DNA from: JAAYAO01 sp051133435
GTDB lineage: Bacteria; Actinomycetota; Actinomycetes; Propionibacteriales; Propionibacteriaceae
Assembly: GCF_051133435.1 (NCBI RefSeq)
Contig: NZ_JBPGNY010000004.1
Location: forward strand, 124,001 to 188,000
Length of the DNA: 64,000 nt
Direction: 5' to 3'
How positions within the stretch are numbered: the stretch's first letter is position 1; the number at the start of each line of letters is the position of its first letter. Below are positions 16,219 through 23,922 of the stretch, one piece after another. The notes under the pieces are model-generated. The model was not told the origin of the DNA and did no database searches. It saw only the letters and a program-made list of their open reading frames with translations. A program made the translations under genes and the position numbers.

Positions 16219-17901
16219 TTATCGGGGCCCGGCTCCCGGGGCGGACGGAGCTGTGTCGTCATTCGCCATCCGGCGCACCACGATCACCAAGCCCACCGCA
16301 CCGATCAAAGCTGCGGCGATCACCCCGCCCACGACGGCCACTCCCAGCCATTGGGTTTGCTTGGCGACCAAGTACATATCAGCGCTGGGGTCGACGGTGA
16401 GCGTGACGGTGTTGCCGTCGATCGTGGCGCCCTCGGGCAGATTCGAGGCCTCCTCGTCGATCGTCCCCAGGCCCACCAACTCGACGGTCAGTTCGACCGG
16501 GCCGCCGGCCGGACCGGAGTGTTCGATCCGGTAGCCGACGTTGGTGACGGTGTGACGCTGGAACAGAGTGGAATTGACCTCGTCGGTTTTGAGGAACAAG
16601 CCCGGCTGACTCGTCTCGTACGCGGTCTGGAAGTCGGCCTGACTGTCACCTTCCTGCACGACGGTGAAGATCTTCCGCCCGTCCTCGTCGGTGATCTCGA
16701 CGTCACTGCCGTCGGAGCCGCTGATGGCTTTCGCCACGGCATCCTCCAGGCCCGCAACGTCGTCGGCGGCGAAGCCCACACTCAGCGTCAGCGAGGGGTT
16801 GCGCTCGGCCGCCTTCACCCGGACGCTGCGGGTCTCGGCCTGCACCGGTTTGTGGTACACGATCGGCTCGGTGGACGGGCTTTGGCCGCTGCTTCGCTGC
16901 CAGGGTTCGGGCAGTTCCAGATCACCGGAAATCCGGCCATCGCGATGGCACACCGCCGAACACTCGAAGTTGTCGACCACCCGCAGCTCACGGGCCAGAC
17001 CGTCCTCCTGCTGGGCCACCTTCGACTCGACGGTGAACTCGGTCTGCTCACTGATCAGCGCCGCGTTCGTCCAGGACACGATGTCGGCGGGGTCCTCGGA
17101 GGAGAACTCCAGGACCCACGTCGTACCGGTGCCACCGGCCGGGGTCAGGGTGCCGCCCTCAGGGGTGACCGAGTCGAAGAACTCATCGAATCCGGCCTCA
17201 TCGACCACATAGTGCTCGCGCGGCAGTTCGTAGGTGATGGTGCGCTTGTACCGGCCGGTGTCCACGCCTTCGGTGTTCACCTGCACCGACATCGCGCCTC
17301 GGTCATCGACCTTCCTGACGCTGCCGGATCCGGTGATCTCGTAGCTCTCCTCGCCGTGGCGGAGCACGGTTTGCCCCTCTTCGGTCAGGTCATCGGCGGT
17401 GAAGTTCGGGTTCTCGGTATCCATCACGTCCGAGTCGTACACGGCTTGGTTGGCCCACTTCATCAGAGCTTTGGTGTTGGTGTTGTCCTTGTAGGTCACG
17501 CTCTTGCGGAAGACCGAGTCCTCGACCTTCCACTCGATCTCCACCGGCTTGCGGTTGCCGCCGGCGGCCATCAGCCGGGTCACCTTGTCGGTGTAGTCGT
17601 CGATGTCGCTGAAGGTCATCTTGAAGGAGTAGACCTTGGCGCCACCGGAGCCGTCGGCCACCCCGAGGTATTCCAGTTGCTCCGGGGTGGAGGACTTGAA
17701 CAGGGCATCGATCTTGGCCACATCACCCTTGATGTACTGCTTCTGATCCTCACCGCTCAAGGTCATCGTGAAAGTGCGCTCACCCGAACCATCCGCGTTG
17801 AGCTGCAACACCGAGTCGATCTTGGCGCCGCACCCGGACAGGAGCATGGCCCCGAACACCAACAACCCCCACAGCAACCAGCGCCGGTTTCGGGTTTCCA
17901 T
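16219..17901 (-). CDS. Large lipoprotein with C-terminal membrane anchor, unknown function
   Basis: A 560-residue surface protein that I do not recognise as a named family. GGAGGAAGC stands directly before the ATG. The signal peptide ends in lipobox LLSGC with Cys24 lipidated, then SVLQLNADGSGERTFTMTLSG, a pattern seen in LppM-like lipoproteins. Near the C-terminus one hydrophobic helix (around VAVVGGVIAAALIGAVGLVIV) precedes a short basic tail. So the protein is anchored at both ends with a roughly 480-residue external domain rich in beta-type repeats (segments with Thr/Val and Asp). It stands alone, divergent from a dehydrogenase gene. Confidence 0.8.
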   Translation of the reverse strand: METRNRRWLLWGLLVFGAMLLSGCGAKIDSVLQLNADGSGERTFTMTLSGEDQKQYIKGDVAKIDALFKSSTPEQLEYLGVADGSGGAKVYSFKMTFSDIDDYTDKVTRLMAAGGNRKPVEIEWKVEDSVFRKSVTYKDNTNTKALMKWANQAVYDSDVMDTENPNFTADDLTEEGQTVLRHGEESYEITGSGSVRKVDDRGAMSVQVNTEGVDTGRYKRTITYELPREHYVVDEAGFDEFFDSVTPEGGTLTPAGGTGTTWVLEFSSEDPADIVSWTNAALISEQTEFTVESKVAQQEDGLARELRVVDNFECSAVCHRDGRISGDLELPEPWQRSSGQSPSTEPIVYHKPVQAETRSVRVKAAERNPSLTLSVGFAADDVAGLEDAVAKAISGSDGSDVEITDEDGRKIFTVVQEGDSQADFQTAYETSQPGLFLKTDEVNSTLFQRHTVTNVGYRIEHSGPAGGPVELTVELVGLGTIDEEASNLPEGATIDGNTVTLTVDPSADMYLVAKQTQWLGVAVVGGVIAAALIGAVGLVIVVRRMANDDTAPSAPGAGPR

Positions 17902-17971
17902 GCTTCCTCCAGTGCAAGCCGATTGCCGGGGACGATAGCAAGCCGGGCGGGTCTTGTGGGCGCGAAATGTA

Positions 17972-18024
17972 GCAACTGACGGACCGGGCAGCGGTGCGGC
18001 GCGGGAAGTCCGACGACGAGTTGC
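17972..18024. repeat. Imperfect inverted repeat in divergent promoter region
   Basis: The arms GCAACT-N2-CGGAC and GTCCG-N6-AGTTGC face each other across a 23-base loop in the 148-base gap between the lipoprotein and dehydrogenase genes. It may be an operator or an RNA hairpin; sequence alone cannot decide. Confidence 0.45.
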
Positions 18025-18049
18025 GGCGCGAAACCGTAAAGTCGGGCCC

Positions 18050-18991
18050 ATGACTGTGCGCGTGATCACCGTTGCCTCGATGCCGCCCAATCTGGGCGAG
18101 CCTTTGGCGGAGCGTTTCGGGGCGTTGCCGCTGCCCGATCCCGGGCCCGAGCGGGATGCCTTCCTGGCTGAACATGGCGACACGATCGAGGTGGCCGTGG
18201 CTCATGCCGGTGGCGGGGTGCACGCCGAGTTGATGGATCGGTTACCGGCCCTGCGGGTGGTGGCCCACTTCGCGGTCGGTTACGACTCCACCGATGCCGA
18301 CGCCGCCCGCGAGCGCGGTATCACGCTGACCAACACTCCCGACGTACTCAATGACTGTGTCGCCGATATGGCGATCGCGCTGACCCTGGACGTGCTGCGG
18401 ATGGTCAGCCGCGGTGACCGGTTCATCCGGGCCGGACAGTGGGAGGCCGAACGGTGGTTCCCGTTGTCGCGACGCTTGACCGGGTCGAAGGTCGGCATCC
18501 TCGGGTTGGGACGCATCGGCGAAGCCATCGCCCACCGGCTGACCGCCTTCGATTGCGAGATCTCCTATCACTCGCGCCGCGAGGTGGCCGGCTCCCCGTA
18601 CGCCTACCACCCGAGTGCGACCGAGCTGGCTGCGGCCAACGACGTGCTGATCGTGATGGTGCCCGGTGGCCCCGCGACCGAAGGGCTGGTGGACGCCGAC
18701 GTGCTGGCCGCACTCGGCCCCGAGGGATACCTGATCAATGTGGCCCGCGGTTCGGTGGTGAACCACGACGATCTGATCGAGGCGCTGCGCACCAGGACCA
18801 TCGCCGGGGCCGGTTTGGATGTCTTCCCCGATGAACCGCATGTTCCCGAGGCGCTGCTGGAGTTCGACAACGTCGTCCTGACCCCGCACGTGGGGTCGGC
18901 CACGGTGGAGACCCGCCAGGCCATGGCCGACGTGGTGCTGGCCAATGTGGAGGCCTGGTTCGACCGCGGGGAGCTGGTCACCCCGGTGTGA
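18050..18991 (+). CDS. 2-hydroxyacid dehydrogenase (glyoxylate/hydroxypyruvate reductase-like)
   Basis: A 313-residue NAD(P)-dependent oxidoreductase. The Rossmann motif GLGRIG lies in KVGILGLGRIGEAIAHRL, the INVARGSVVNHDDL segment follows, and the catalytic His is in LTPHVGSAT. The open frame extends further upstream, but ATG at 18050 begins the conserved fold. It is shorter than SerA and lacks an ACT domain, so a GhrB-type glyoxylate or hydroxypyruvate reductase is most likely. It stands alone. Confidence 0.88.
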   Translation: MTVRVITVASMPPNLGEPLAERFGALPLPDPGPERDAFLAEHGDTIEVAVAHAGGGVHAELMDRLPALRVVAHFAVGYDSTDADAARERGITLTNTPDVLNDCVADMAIALTLDVLRMVSRGDRFIRAGQWEAERWFPLSRRLTGSKVGILGLGRIGEAIAHRLTAFDCEISYHSRREVAGSPYAYHPSATELAAANDVLIVMVPGGPATEGLVDADVLAALGPEGYLINVARGSVVNHDDLIEALRTRTIAGAGLDVFPDEPHVPEALLEFDNVVLTPHVGSATVETRQAMADVVLANVEAWFDRGELVTPV

Positions 18992-19077
18992 GGCTCGAGC
19001 ACGTGGGTCTGCTCTTCCGGACACCCGGCGCGGGGCGTAGATTTCGGTGATCATTCTCTCTCGGAGGGGTTGAACCC

Positions 19078-19482
19078 ATGACGAATCCTACTGTGTGGCA
19101 TTCCCTGGCCTTTCGTGACGCCAACGCCGGCATCAGCTTCCTCACCGCTCTGGGCTTCGAGGAAAAGCTCGTGGTGCGCAACGCCGATCATCCCGATGTG
19201 GTCGAACACGCCCAATTCCACTTCGGGGATAACGGGGGAATCATGTTCGGCTCGGCTCAACGTCCCGGTGGGGATGAGGGCTGGCAGCGGCGGGTGGGTG
19301 TCGGATCCTGTTATCTGGTGGTCGATTCCGACGCCGAGGTGGACGCAACCTACCGCCGCGCACTGGATGCCGGGGGTACCTCGCTCCAGGAGCCGGAGTT
19401 CGTCCCCTACGGCGGGCGTTCGGCTTCGGTGGCCGACCCGGAAGGAAACCAGTACTCGATCGGCTCCTATCGCGGCGAATAG
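19078..19482 (+). CDS. VOC superfamily (glyoxalase/bleomycin resistance-like) protein
   Basis: A small single-domain protein of 134 residues. GGAGGGG precedes the ATG by 8 bases. The fold shows paired beta-alpha-beta-beta modules: LAFRDANAGISFLTALGF, then HFGDNGGIMFG, and at the end VADPEGNQYSIGSY, which is the typical second-module closing strand with a metal-ligand-like Glu. It may be a dioxygenase, lyase or ligand-binding protein. Context gives no clue. Confidence 0.85.
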   Translation: MTNPTVWHSLAFRDANAGISFLTALGFEEKLVVRNADHPDVVEHAQFHFGDNGGIMFGSAQRPGGDEGWQRRVGVGSCYLVVDSDAEVDATYRRALDAGGTSLQEPEFVPYGGRSASVADPEGNQYSIGSYRGE

Positions 19483-19565
19483 TCGTCGCCACTGATCGGG
19501 AGCGGGCCCTCGCCGGCCCGCGACCGGCGGTTAGTTTCGATCGACCGCCGTGTCGAGGAGGACCG

Positions 19566-20027
19566 ATGTTGAGCCAGCAAGAGATCTCCGATCGGATGGA
19601 GATCACCGACGTCCTGCTCCGCTACACCCATGCGGTCGACTCGCTGAACTGGGATCTGTTCCGGCAGTGCTTCACCCCCGATGCGGTGATCGACTACAGC
19701 GTCTTCGGGGGCCCTCGGGACACCCTCGAGGCGGTCATCAGCTTTCTGGCCGAGGCGATGCCCAACTGGTTGAGCATGCAGCACATGATCGGACCGCCGC
19801 TGATCGAGATCACCGGTGACGCGGCCACCGCCCGGACGATCTGTTACAACCCGATGCAGTTCGAGCGCGACGGTGACTCGGGGGTGCTGGTGTGTGGGCT
19901 CTGGTATGTCGACAAGCTGCGCCGCACCGACGACGGGTGGAAGATCACCGAACGGGTCGAAGAGCGCTCCTACGTCGCGCGCTACGCCAACGAGCCGGTG
20001 CCCGTCCCGGACGAACCCGGGAAGTGA
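19566..20027 (+). CDS. SnoaL-like (NTF2 fold) protein
   Basis: A 153-residue protein of the nuclear transport factor 2-like superfamily. The N-terminus (ISDRMEITDVLLRYTHAVDSLNWDLFRQCFTPDAVIDYS) is the classical SnoaL_4 opening of ring-hydroxylating dioxygenase-type small subunits and scytalone dehydratases. GAGGA lies upstream. No partner enzyme is adjacent, so it may be a lone isomerase/dehydratase or binding protein. Confidence 0.85.
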   Translation: MLSQQEISDRMEITDVLLRYTHAVDSLNWDLFRQCFTPDAVIDYSVFGGPRDTLEAVISFLAEAMPNWLSMQHMIGPPLIEITGDAATARTICYNPMQFERDGDSGVLVCGLWYVDKLRRTDDGWKITERVEERSYVARYANEPVPVPDEPGK

Positions 20028-20055
20028 TAGGGCCCGAGCACGGCCGAAACAGCGC

Positions 20056-20496
20056 TCAGGAACTCATCGGGGTCAACACGAACACCGGAATCTGGCGGTC
20101 GGTCTTGGCCTGGTAGTCGGTGTAATCGCGATAGACCTGCGTCGCCCGATGCCACCACAGGTCGCGCTCCTCACCGGTGGCCTCCCGAGCCAGGTAATCC
20201 ATCGTGAGCGCCCCGTCCTGCAACTCGACGTGCGGGTTGGCCTTCACGTTGTAGTACCACTGCGGATGATCCGGAGCCCCGCCCTTGGAGGCGATCAGCG
20301 CATACTCGTCCTCGTGCTCGACGCGAATCAGCGGCACCTTGCGCAGCTTGCCGGATTGGGCCCCCACCGTGGTGACCAGCACCACGGCGTAGCCGCTCAT
20401 GGTGGTGCCGTCGGTGGTTCCGGTACTGAGGATCCGGTCGACTTCCTGCCGCACCCAATCCCTGGCCGGCGGTTCGTACTCCCCTTGTAGCGGCAT
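20056..20496 (-). CDS. F420H2-dependent quinone/nitroreductase (Ddn-like)
   Basis: A 146-residue flavin-type split-barrel protein of the deazaflavin-dependent nitroreductase family. Diagnostic segments are VVLVTTVGAQSGKLRKVPLIRV and LIASKGGAPDHPQWYYNVKANPHVELQDG cut at family positions, for example GGAPDHPQWY. Related mycobacterial enzymes use F420H2 to reduce quinones and nitroimidazoles. Its presence suggests the organism makes F420, in line with the DUF2342 protein at 28909. It ends convergently with the SnoaL-like gene. Confidence 0.88.
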   Translation of the reverse strand: MPLQGEYEPPARDWVRQEVDRILSTGTTDGTTMSGYAVVLVTTVGAQSGKLRKVPLIRVEHEDEYALIASKGGAPDHPQWYYNVKANPHVELQDGALTMDYLAREATGEERDLWWHRATQVYRDYTDYQAKTDRQIPVFVLTPMSS

Positions 20497-20594
20497 GATC
20501 GCGTCCCCTTCGCGGGCCCGGCGCGGAGCCCGGCTGTGCCACCCAGCCTATGTGGCCCGGCGCGGCGACACCAGATGTTCCCGATGGGTGACCG

Positions 20595-21101
20595 TCAGTT
20601 GTTCAACTGCGCCTCGATCTGCCGATGGGTTGCCTCATCGAAGGCCACGAAGAGCACCCGCTCCACCCGGGTGTCGGCTTCGGCGACGGTTTCCAGGCCG
20701 GCCCGGATTGCATCATCCTTGGGCCAGCCGTAGATGCCGGCGCTGATCAGCGGAAAGGCCACCGACGTCGCGCCCAGTTCGTCGGCCACCTCCAAACTGC
20801 GTCGGTAGCAGGAGGTGAGCAGCGTCCGGTCGGTCTGCCCGGCGGCGTGGTTGGGGCCGACAGTGTGGATCACCCAGCGGGCAGGCAGGTCACCGGCGGT
20901 GGTCCACCCGGCGTCACCGGTGGCCAGACCGTCGGGGAACCGCTCGATGCAGTCGGCCAGAATCGCCGGCCCACCGGCCCGGTGGATGGCTCCGTCGACT
21001 CCCCCACCGCCGCGCATCGCGTTGTTGGCGGCGTTGACGATGGCGTCCACCTCGACGGTGGTGATGTCACCCTGTACAGCACTGATCTCGGGTCGGCTCA
21101 T
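20595..21101 (-). CDS. Macro domain protein (O-acetyl-ADP-ribose deacetylase-like)
   Basis: A single macro domain of 168 residues. AIVNAANNAMRGGGGVDGAIH is split over the canonical ADP-ribose pocket (NAAN and GGGGVDGAIH), and PLISAGIYGWP forms the second loop. It is close to YmdB-type enzymes that remove ADP-ribose from protein or from O-acetyl-ADP-ribose. It is divergent from the M16 peptidase pair with about 70 bases between. Confidence 0.9.
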   Translation of the reverse strand: MSRPEISAVQGDITTVEVDAIVNAANNAMRGGGGVDGAIHRAGGPAILADCIERFPDGLATGDAGWTTAGDLPARWVIHTVGPNHAAGQTDRTLLTSCYRRSLEVADELGATSVAFPLISAGIYGWPKDDAIRAGLETVAEADTRVERVLFVAFDEATHRQIEAQLNN

Positions 21102-21172
21102 GACTCGATTCTGCCCGCCGACGTGGACGTGTCAACGACACGCGTGATATCCGATGTGGTCTGATGGGGCGC

Positions 21173-22447
21173 ATGCCCGACCTGCATTACCCGCTGCACA
21201 CCACCACCTTGGCCAATGGACTGCGCGTGGTGGTCAACCCCGATCATGCGGTGCCCAGTGCGGCGATGAACATCTGGTACAACGTGGGCTCACGCCATGA
21301 GCAACCGGGCCTGACCGGGTTCGCGCACCTGTTCGAGCACTTGATGTTCCAGGGTTCGGCCCATGTCGGTTCCGGAGAACACATCTCGCTGTTGCAGGCC
21401 AACGGAGCCTCGGTGAACGCCACCACCTGGTTCGATCGGACGAACTATTTCGCGGCCCTGCCGATCGGCGGGCTGGAGTTGGCCCTGTGGTTGGAGGCCG
21501 ACCGCCTCGAGTCGCTGCTGACCGCGCTCACCCAGGAGAACCTCGACAATCAGCGTGAGGTGGTCAAGGAGGAGAAGCGGCAGCGCTACGACAACGTGCC
21601 CTACGGCGACCTGATGGACACGCTGGTCGGGTTGGTGTTTCCCGCCGACCACCCCTACGGGCACACCACGATCGGCTCGATGGATGACCTCAACGCGGCC
21701 TCCCTCGAGGATGCGCACACCTTCTTCCGCACCCACTACATGCCCAACAATGCGGTGCTGTCGCTGGTGGGTGACCTCACCGCTGACGAGGGCTTCGCCC
21801 TGGCCGAGAAGTACTTCGGGCACATCCCGGCCGGTGAGCTGCCCCCGGTGGTGATGCCCGACCCCTTGCCCGCCCTGACCGGATTGCCGTCGGCGGACGT
21901 ACGCGCCGATGTACCGGCCGATGCGGTGTACCTGGCGTGGCGGCTGCCGGCGATGGACGACCCGGCCTTCGACGCCACCGACCTGGCCCTGATGGTGCTG
22001 GGTGACGGCCAACCCTCACGTCTGCACCGGACGTTGGTGCGCGACAACCCGCTGGCATCGTCGGCCGGGGCCGGCAGCATCGGGCTGATCGGCGGCACCT
22101 CCCTGGGGTTCATCAGCGCCCGGGCCATCGAGGGCCACAGCATCGACGAGGTCACCGATCGCACCCTGGCCGAACTCGACCGGCTGGTCACCGACGGGCC
22201 AGAAGAGGCCGAACTCGACCGGGTCAAGGCGCAGTACGAACGCGCCTGGTTGCAGGGCCTGGCCCGCCTCGATGCTCGCGCCGACCAGCTCTCGGGCACC
22301 ACCTTGTTGCGCGGTGACCACGAGTTCATCAACAGACATCTGGGTGAGGTGATGGCCATCGACGCCGAGGCTGTCACCGAGGCCGCTCGCCGGCACCTGA
22401 ACCCCGAGCACCGAGCAACCGTGACCTACCGCAAGGAGCAGGCATGA
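21173..22447 (+). CDS. M16 family zinc peptidase, active subunit
   Basis: An insulinase-type protease of about 424 residues. The inverted zinc motif HLFEH is at residues 52-56, with a downstream acidic ligand in the ENLDNQREVVKEEKRQRYDN region. The two-domain half-clamshell fold pairs with the next gene's product. ATG at 21173 is chosen; ATG at 21164 is equally open. It overlaps the following gene by 4 bases. Typical roles are degradation of short peptides; no export signal is seen, so it is probably cytoplasmic. Confidence 0.9.
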   Translation: MPDLHYPLHTTTLANGLRVVVNPDHAVPSAAMNIWYNVGSRHEQPGLTGFAHLFEHLMFQGSAHVGSGEHISLLQANGASVNATTWFDRTNYFAALPIGGLELALWLEADRLESLLTALTQENLDNQREVVKEEKRQRYDNVPYGDLMDTLVGLVFPADHPYGHTTIGSMDDLNAASLEDAHTFFRTHYMPNNAVLSLVGDLTADEGFALAEKYFGHIPAGELPPVVMPDPLPALTGLPSADVRADVPADAVYLAWRLPAMDDPAFDATDLALMVLGDGQPSRLHRTLVRDNPLASSAGAGSIGLIGGTSLGFISARAIEGHSIDEVTDRTLAELDRLVTDGPEEAELDRVKAQYERAWLQGLARLDARADQLSGTTLLRGDHEFINRHLGEVMAIDAEAVTEAARRHLNPEHRATVTYRKEQA

Positions 22448-23754
22448 GCACCCGCCCCGTTGTCGCTGCCCCACCGGCCTGGGAGTTTCCGGCCGCCGAG
22501 CAGCATCGCCTGACCAATGGCGTGGATGTGCTCGTCCACCATCTGCCGGGCCAGCACGTCGCCTCCGTGGCCGTGGTGCTCGACCTGCCGCTGGCGGCCG
22601 AGCCGGCCGACCGGGAGGGAGTGGCCACGATCTGCGCCCGCTGTCTCGACGAGGGCACCGCCGACCTGCCCGGTGCCGCTTTCAGTACCGCGCTGGAAGC
22701 CTGCGGGGCCGCCCTCGGGGTGCAGGTGTCGTTGTCGGGGGTGCGCGTCGATGTGGACGTGCCGACCTCCCGCCTGCCCGACGCGCTGCCGTTGCTGCGC
22801 GATGCGGTGATCCGACCCCTGTTGGACGAGGCCGATGTCACTCGCCATGTCGGCCTGCGATTGGCCCAGATCGACCAGCAGCAGGCCAACTCAGCGGTCG
22901 CCGCCGGGGTCGAGTACCGCCGGATTCTGCACACCGAAGCCACCCGCGCCCAGCGTCCCAACGGTGGTGACGCCGCCACCGTCGCTGCGGTGAGCCCGGC
23001 CGACGTGCGAGCCTGGCACCGTTTGGTCACCCCGCACCGCACCTCGATCGTGGTCGCCGGTGACCTCGATGCGGGCGTGCTGGGGCTGATCGAGGAGGCC
23101 TTCGGTGATTGGGCCGGGGAAGCCGACAACGTGGCTCATTCGACTCCCGAGTACGCCGCCCGCACGGCGAAGCTGGTGCATCGGCCCGGCGCGGTACAGG
23201 CCGACATTCGCCTCGGCGGTATCGGGATCGACCGTACCCATCCCCGCTGGGCCGATCTGGTGGTCGCGGTGCACGCGATGGGTGGAGCCTTCGGTTCGCG
23301 GGTGAACCTGGTGCTGCGCGAGGACAAGGGCTGGACCTATGGGGCCCGGGTCGGGCTGACCGGCATGCGGCAGGGCGGATTCTGGGCGACCTCGGGATCG
23401 TTTCGTACCGAGGTGGTCGCCGATGCGATCACCGAGGCCCGGCGCCTGCTGGATGTGACCGACTCGCCCTTCACCGACGCGGAGGTCACCGACGCGGTGC
23501 GCTGGTTCACCGGCACCTCGCCCTTGCAGTACGCCACCGCCGACACCGTGGCCGCCCGAACCGCCACGAACCTGCTGCTCGGGCTGGATCCGCAATGGAC
23601 CACCCGGAACCTGGCTGCGATCGCCGCGGTCACCGCCGAATCGGCCACCGCCGCCTACCGGGAGTTGATCGATCTCGACAACCTGTACCTGGTAGTGGTC
23701 GGCGATGCCGATCACCTCACCGAACCGCTGCGTGCCGCCGGCTGGAGCGTCTGA
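22444..23754 (+). CDS. M16 family peptidase-like protein, inactive partner subunit
   Basis: A 436-residue homologue of the upstream peptidase that lacks HxxEH: the matching segment reads VATICARCLDEGT. The C-terminal half keeps the substrate-contact stretch VLREDKGWTYGARV with the Arg/Tyr pair used by M16B partner subunits. Coupled translation (ATGA) and AAGGAG upstream support a heterodimer, as known for M16B proteases with one catalytic and one binding subunit. Confidence 0.9.
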   Translation: MSTRPVVAAPPAWEFPAAEQHRLTNGVDVLVHHLPGQHVASVAVVLDLPLAAEPADREGVATICARCLDEGTADLPGAAFSTALEACGAALGVQVSLSGVRVDVDVPTSRLPDALPLLRDAVIRPLLDEADVTRHVGLRLAQIDQQQANSAVAAGVEYRRILHTEATRAQRPNGGDAATVAAVSPADVRAWHRLVTPHRTSIVVAGDLDAGVLGLIEEAFGDWAGEADNVAHSTPEYAARTAKLVHRPGAVQADIRLGGIGIDRTHPRWADLVVAVHAMGGAFGSRVNLVLREDKGWTYGARVGLTGMRQGGFWATSGSFRTEVVADAITEARRLLDVTDSPFTDAEVTDAVRWFTGTSPLQYATADTVAARTATNLLLGLDPQWTTRNLAAIAAVTAESATAAYRELIDLDNLYLVVVGDADHLTEPLRAAGWSV

Positions 23755-23796
23755 GCCGCTGCCACCGAGTCCGGGCCCAACCGGACTACTCAGCCG

Positions 23797-23871
23797 TGCT
23801 GCAACGTGCCCGATTTCGCGCATCAAAACCATATCCGGGCTTTGCTCGGCGAAATCGGGCCACTTGCAGCA
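23797..23871. repeat. Dispersed imperfect palindrome, copy 2
   Basis: The left arm TGCTGCAA-NNN-GCCCGATTTCGC and the right arm GCGAAATCGGGC-NNN-TTGCAGCA pair over 20 of 23 positions around a 29-base loop. GGCTTTGCT-NNN-CGAAATCGGGC-NNN-TTGCAGCAG is shared with copy 1 at 6841-6917. It lies between convergent genes and could double as a bidirectional terminator. Confidence 0.75.
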
Positions 23872-23922
23872 GCAGACGCCCAGCACTCCCCACGAAGGTG
23901 CTCGAGGGAGTGTCGACAGGCG

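Noticed and set aside
16162..17979. A long plus-strand frame over the lipoprotein gene
   Set aside because: It is antisense to a gene with a clear signal peptide and a strong ribosome site.
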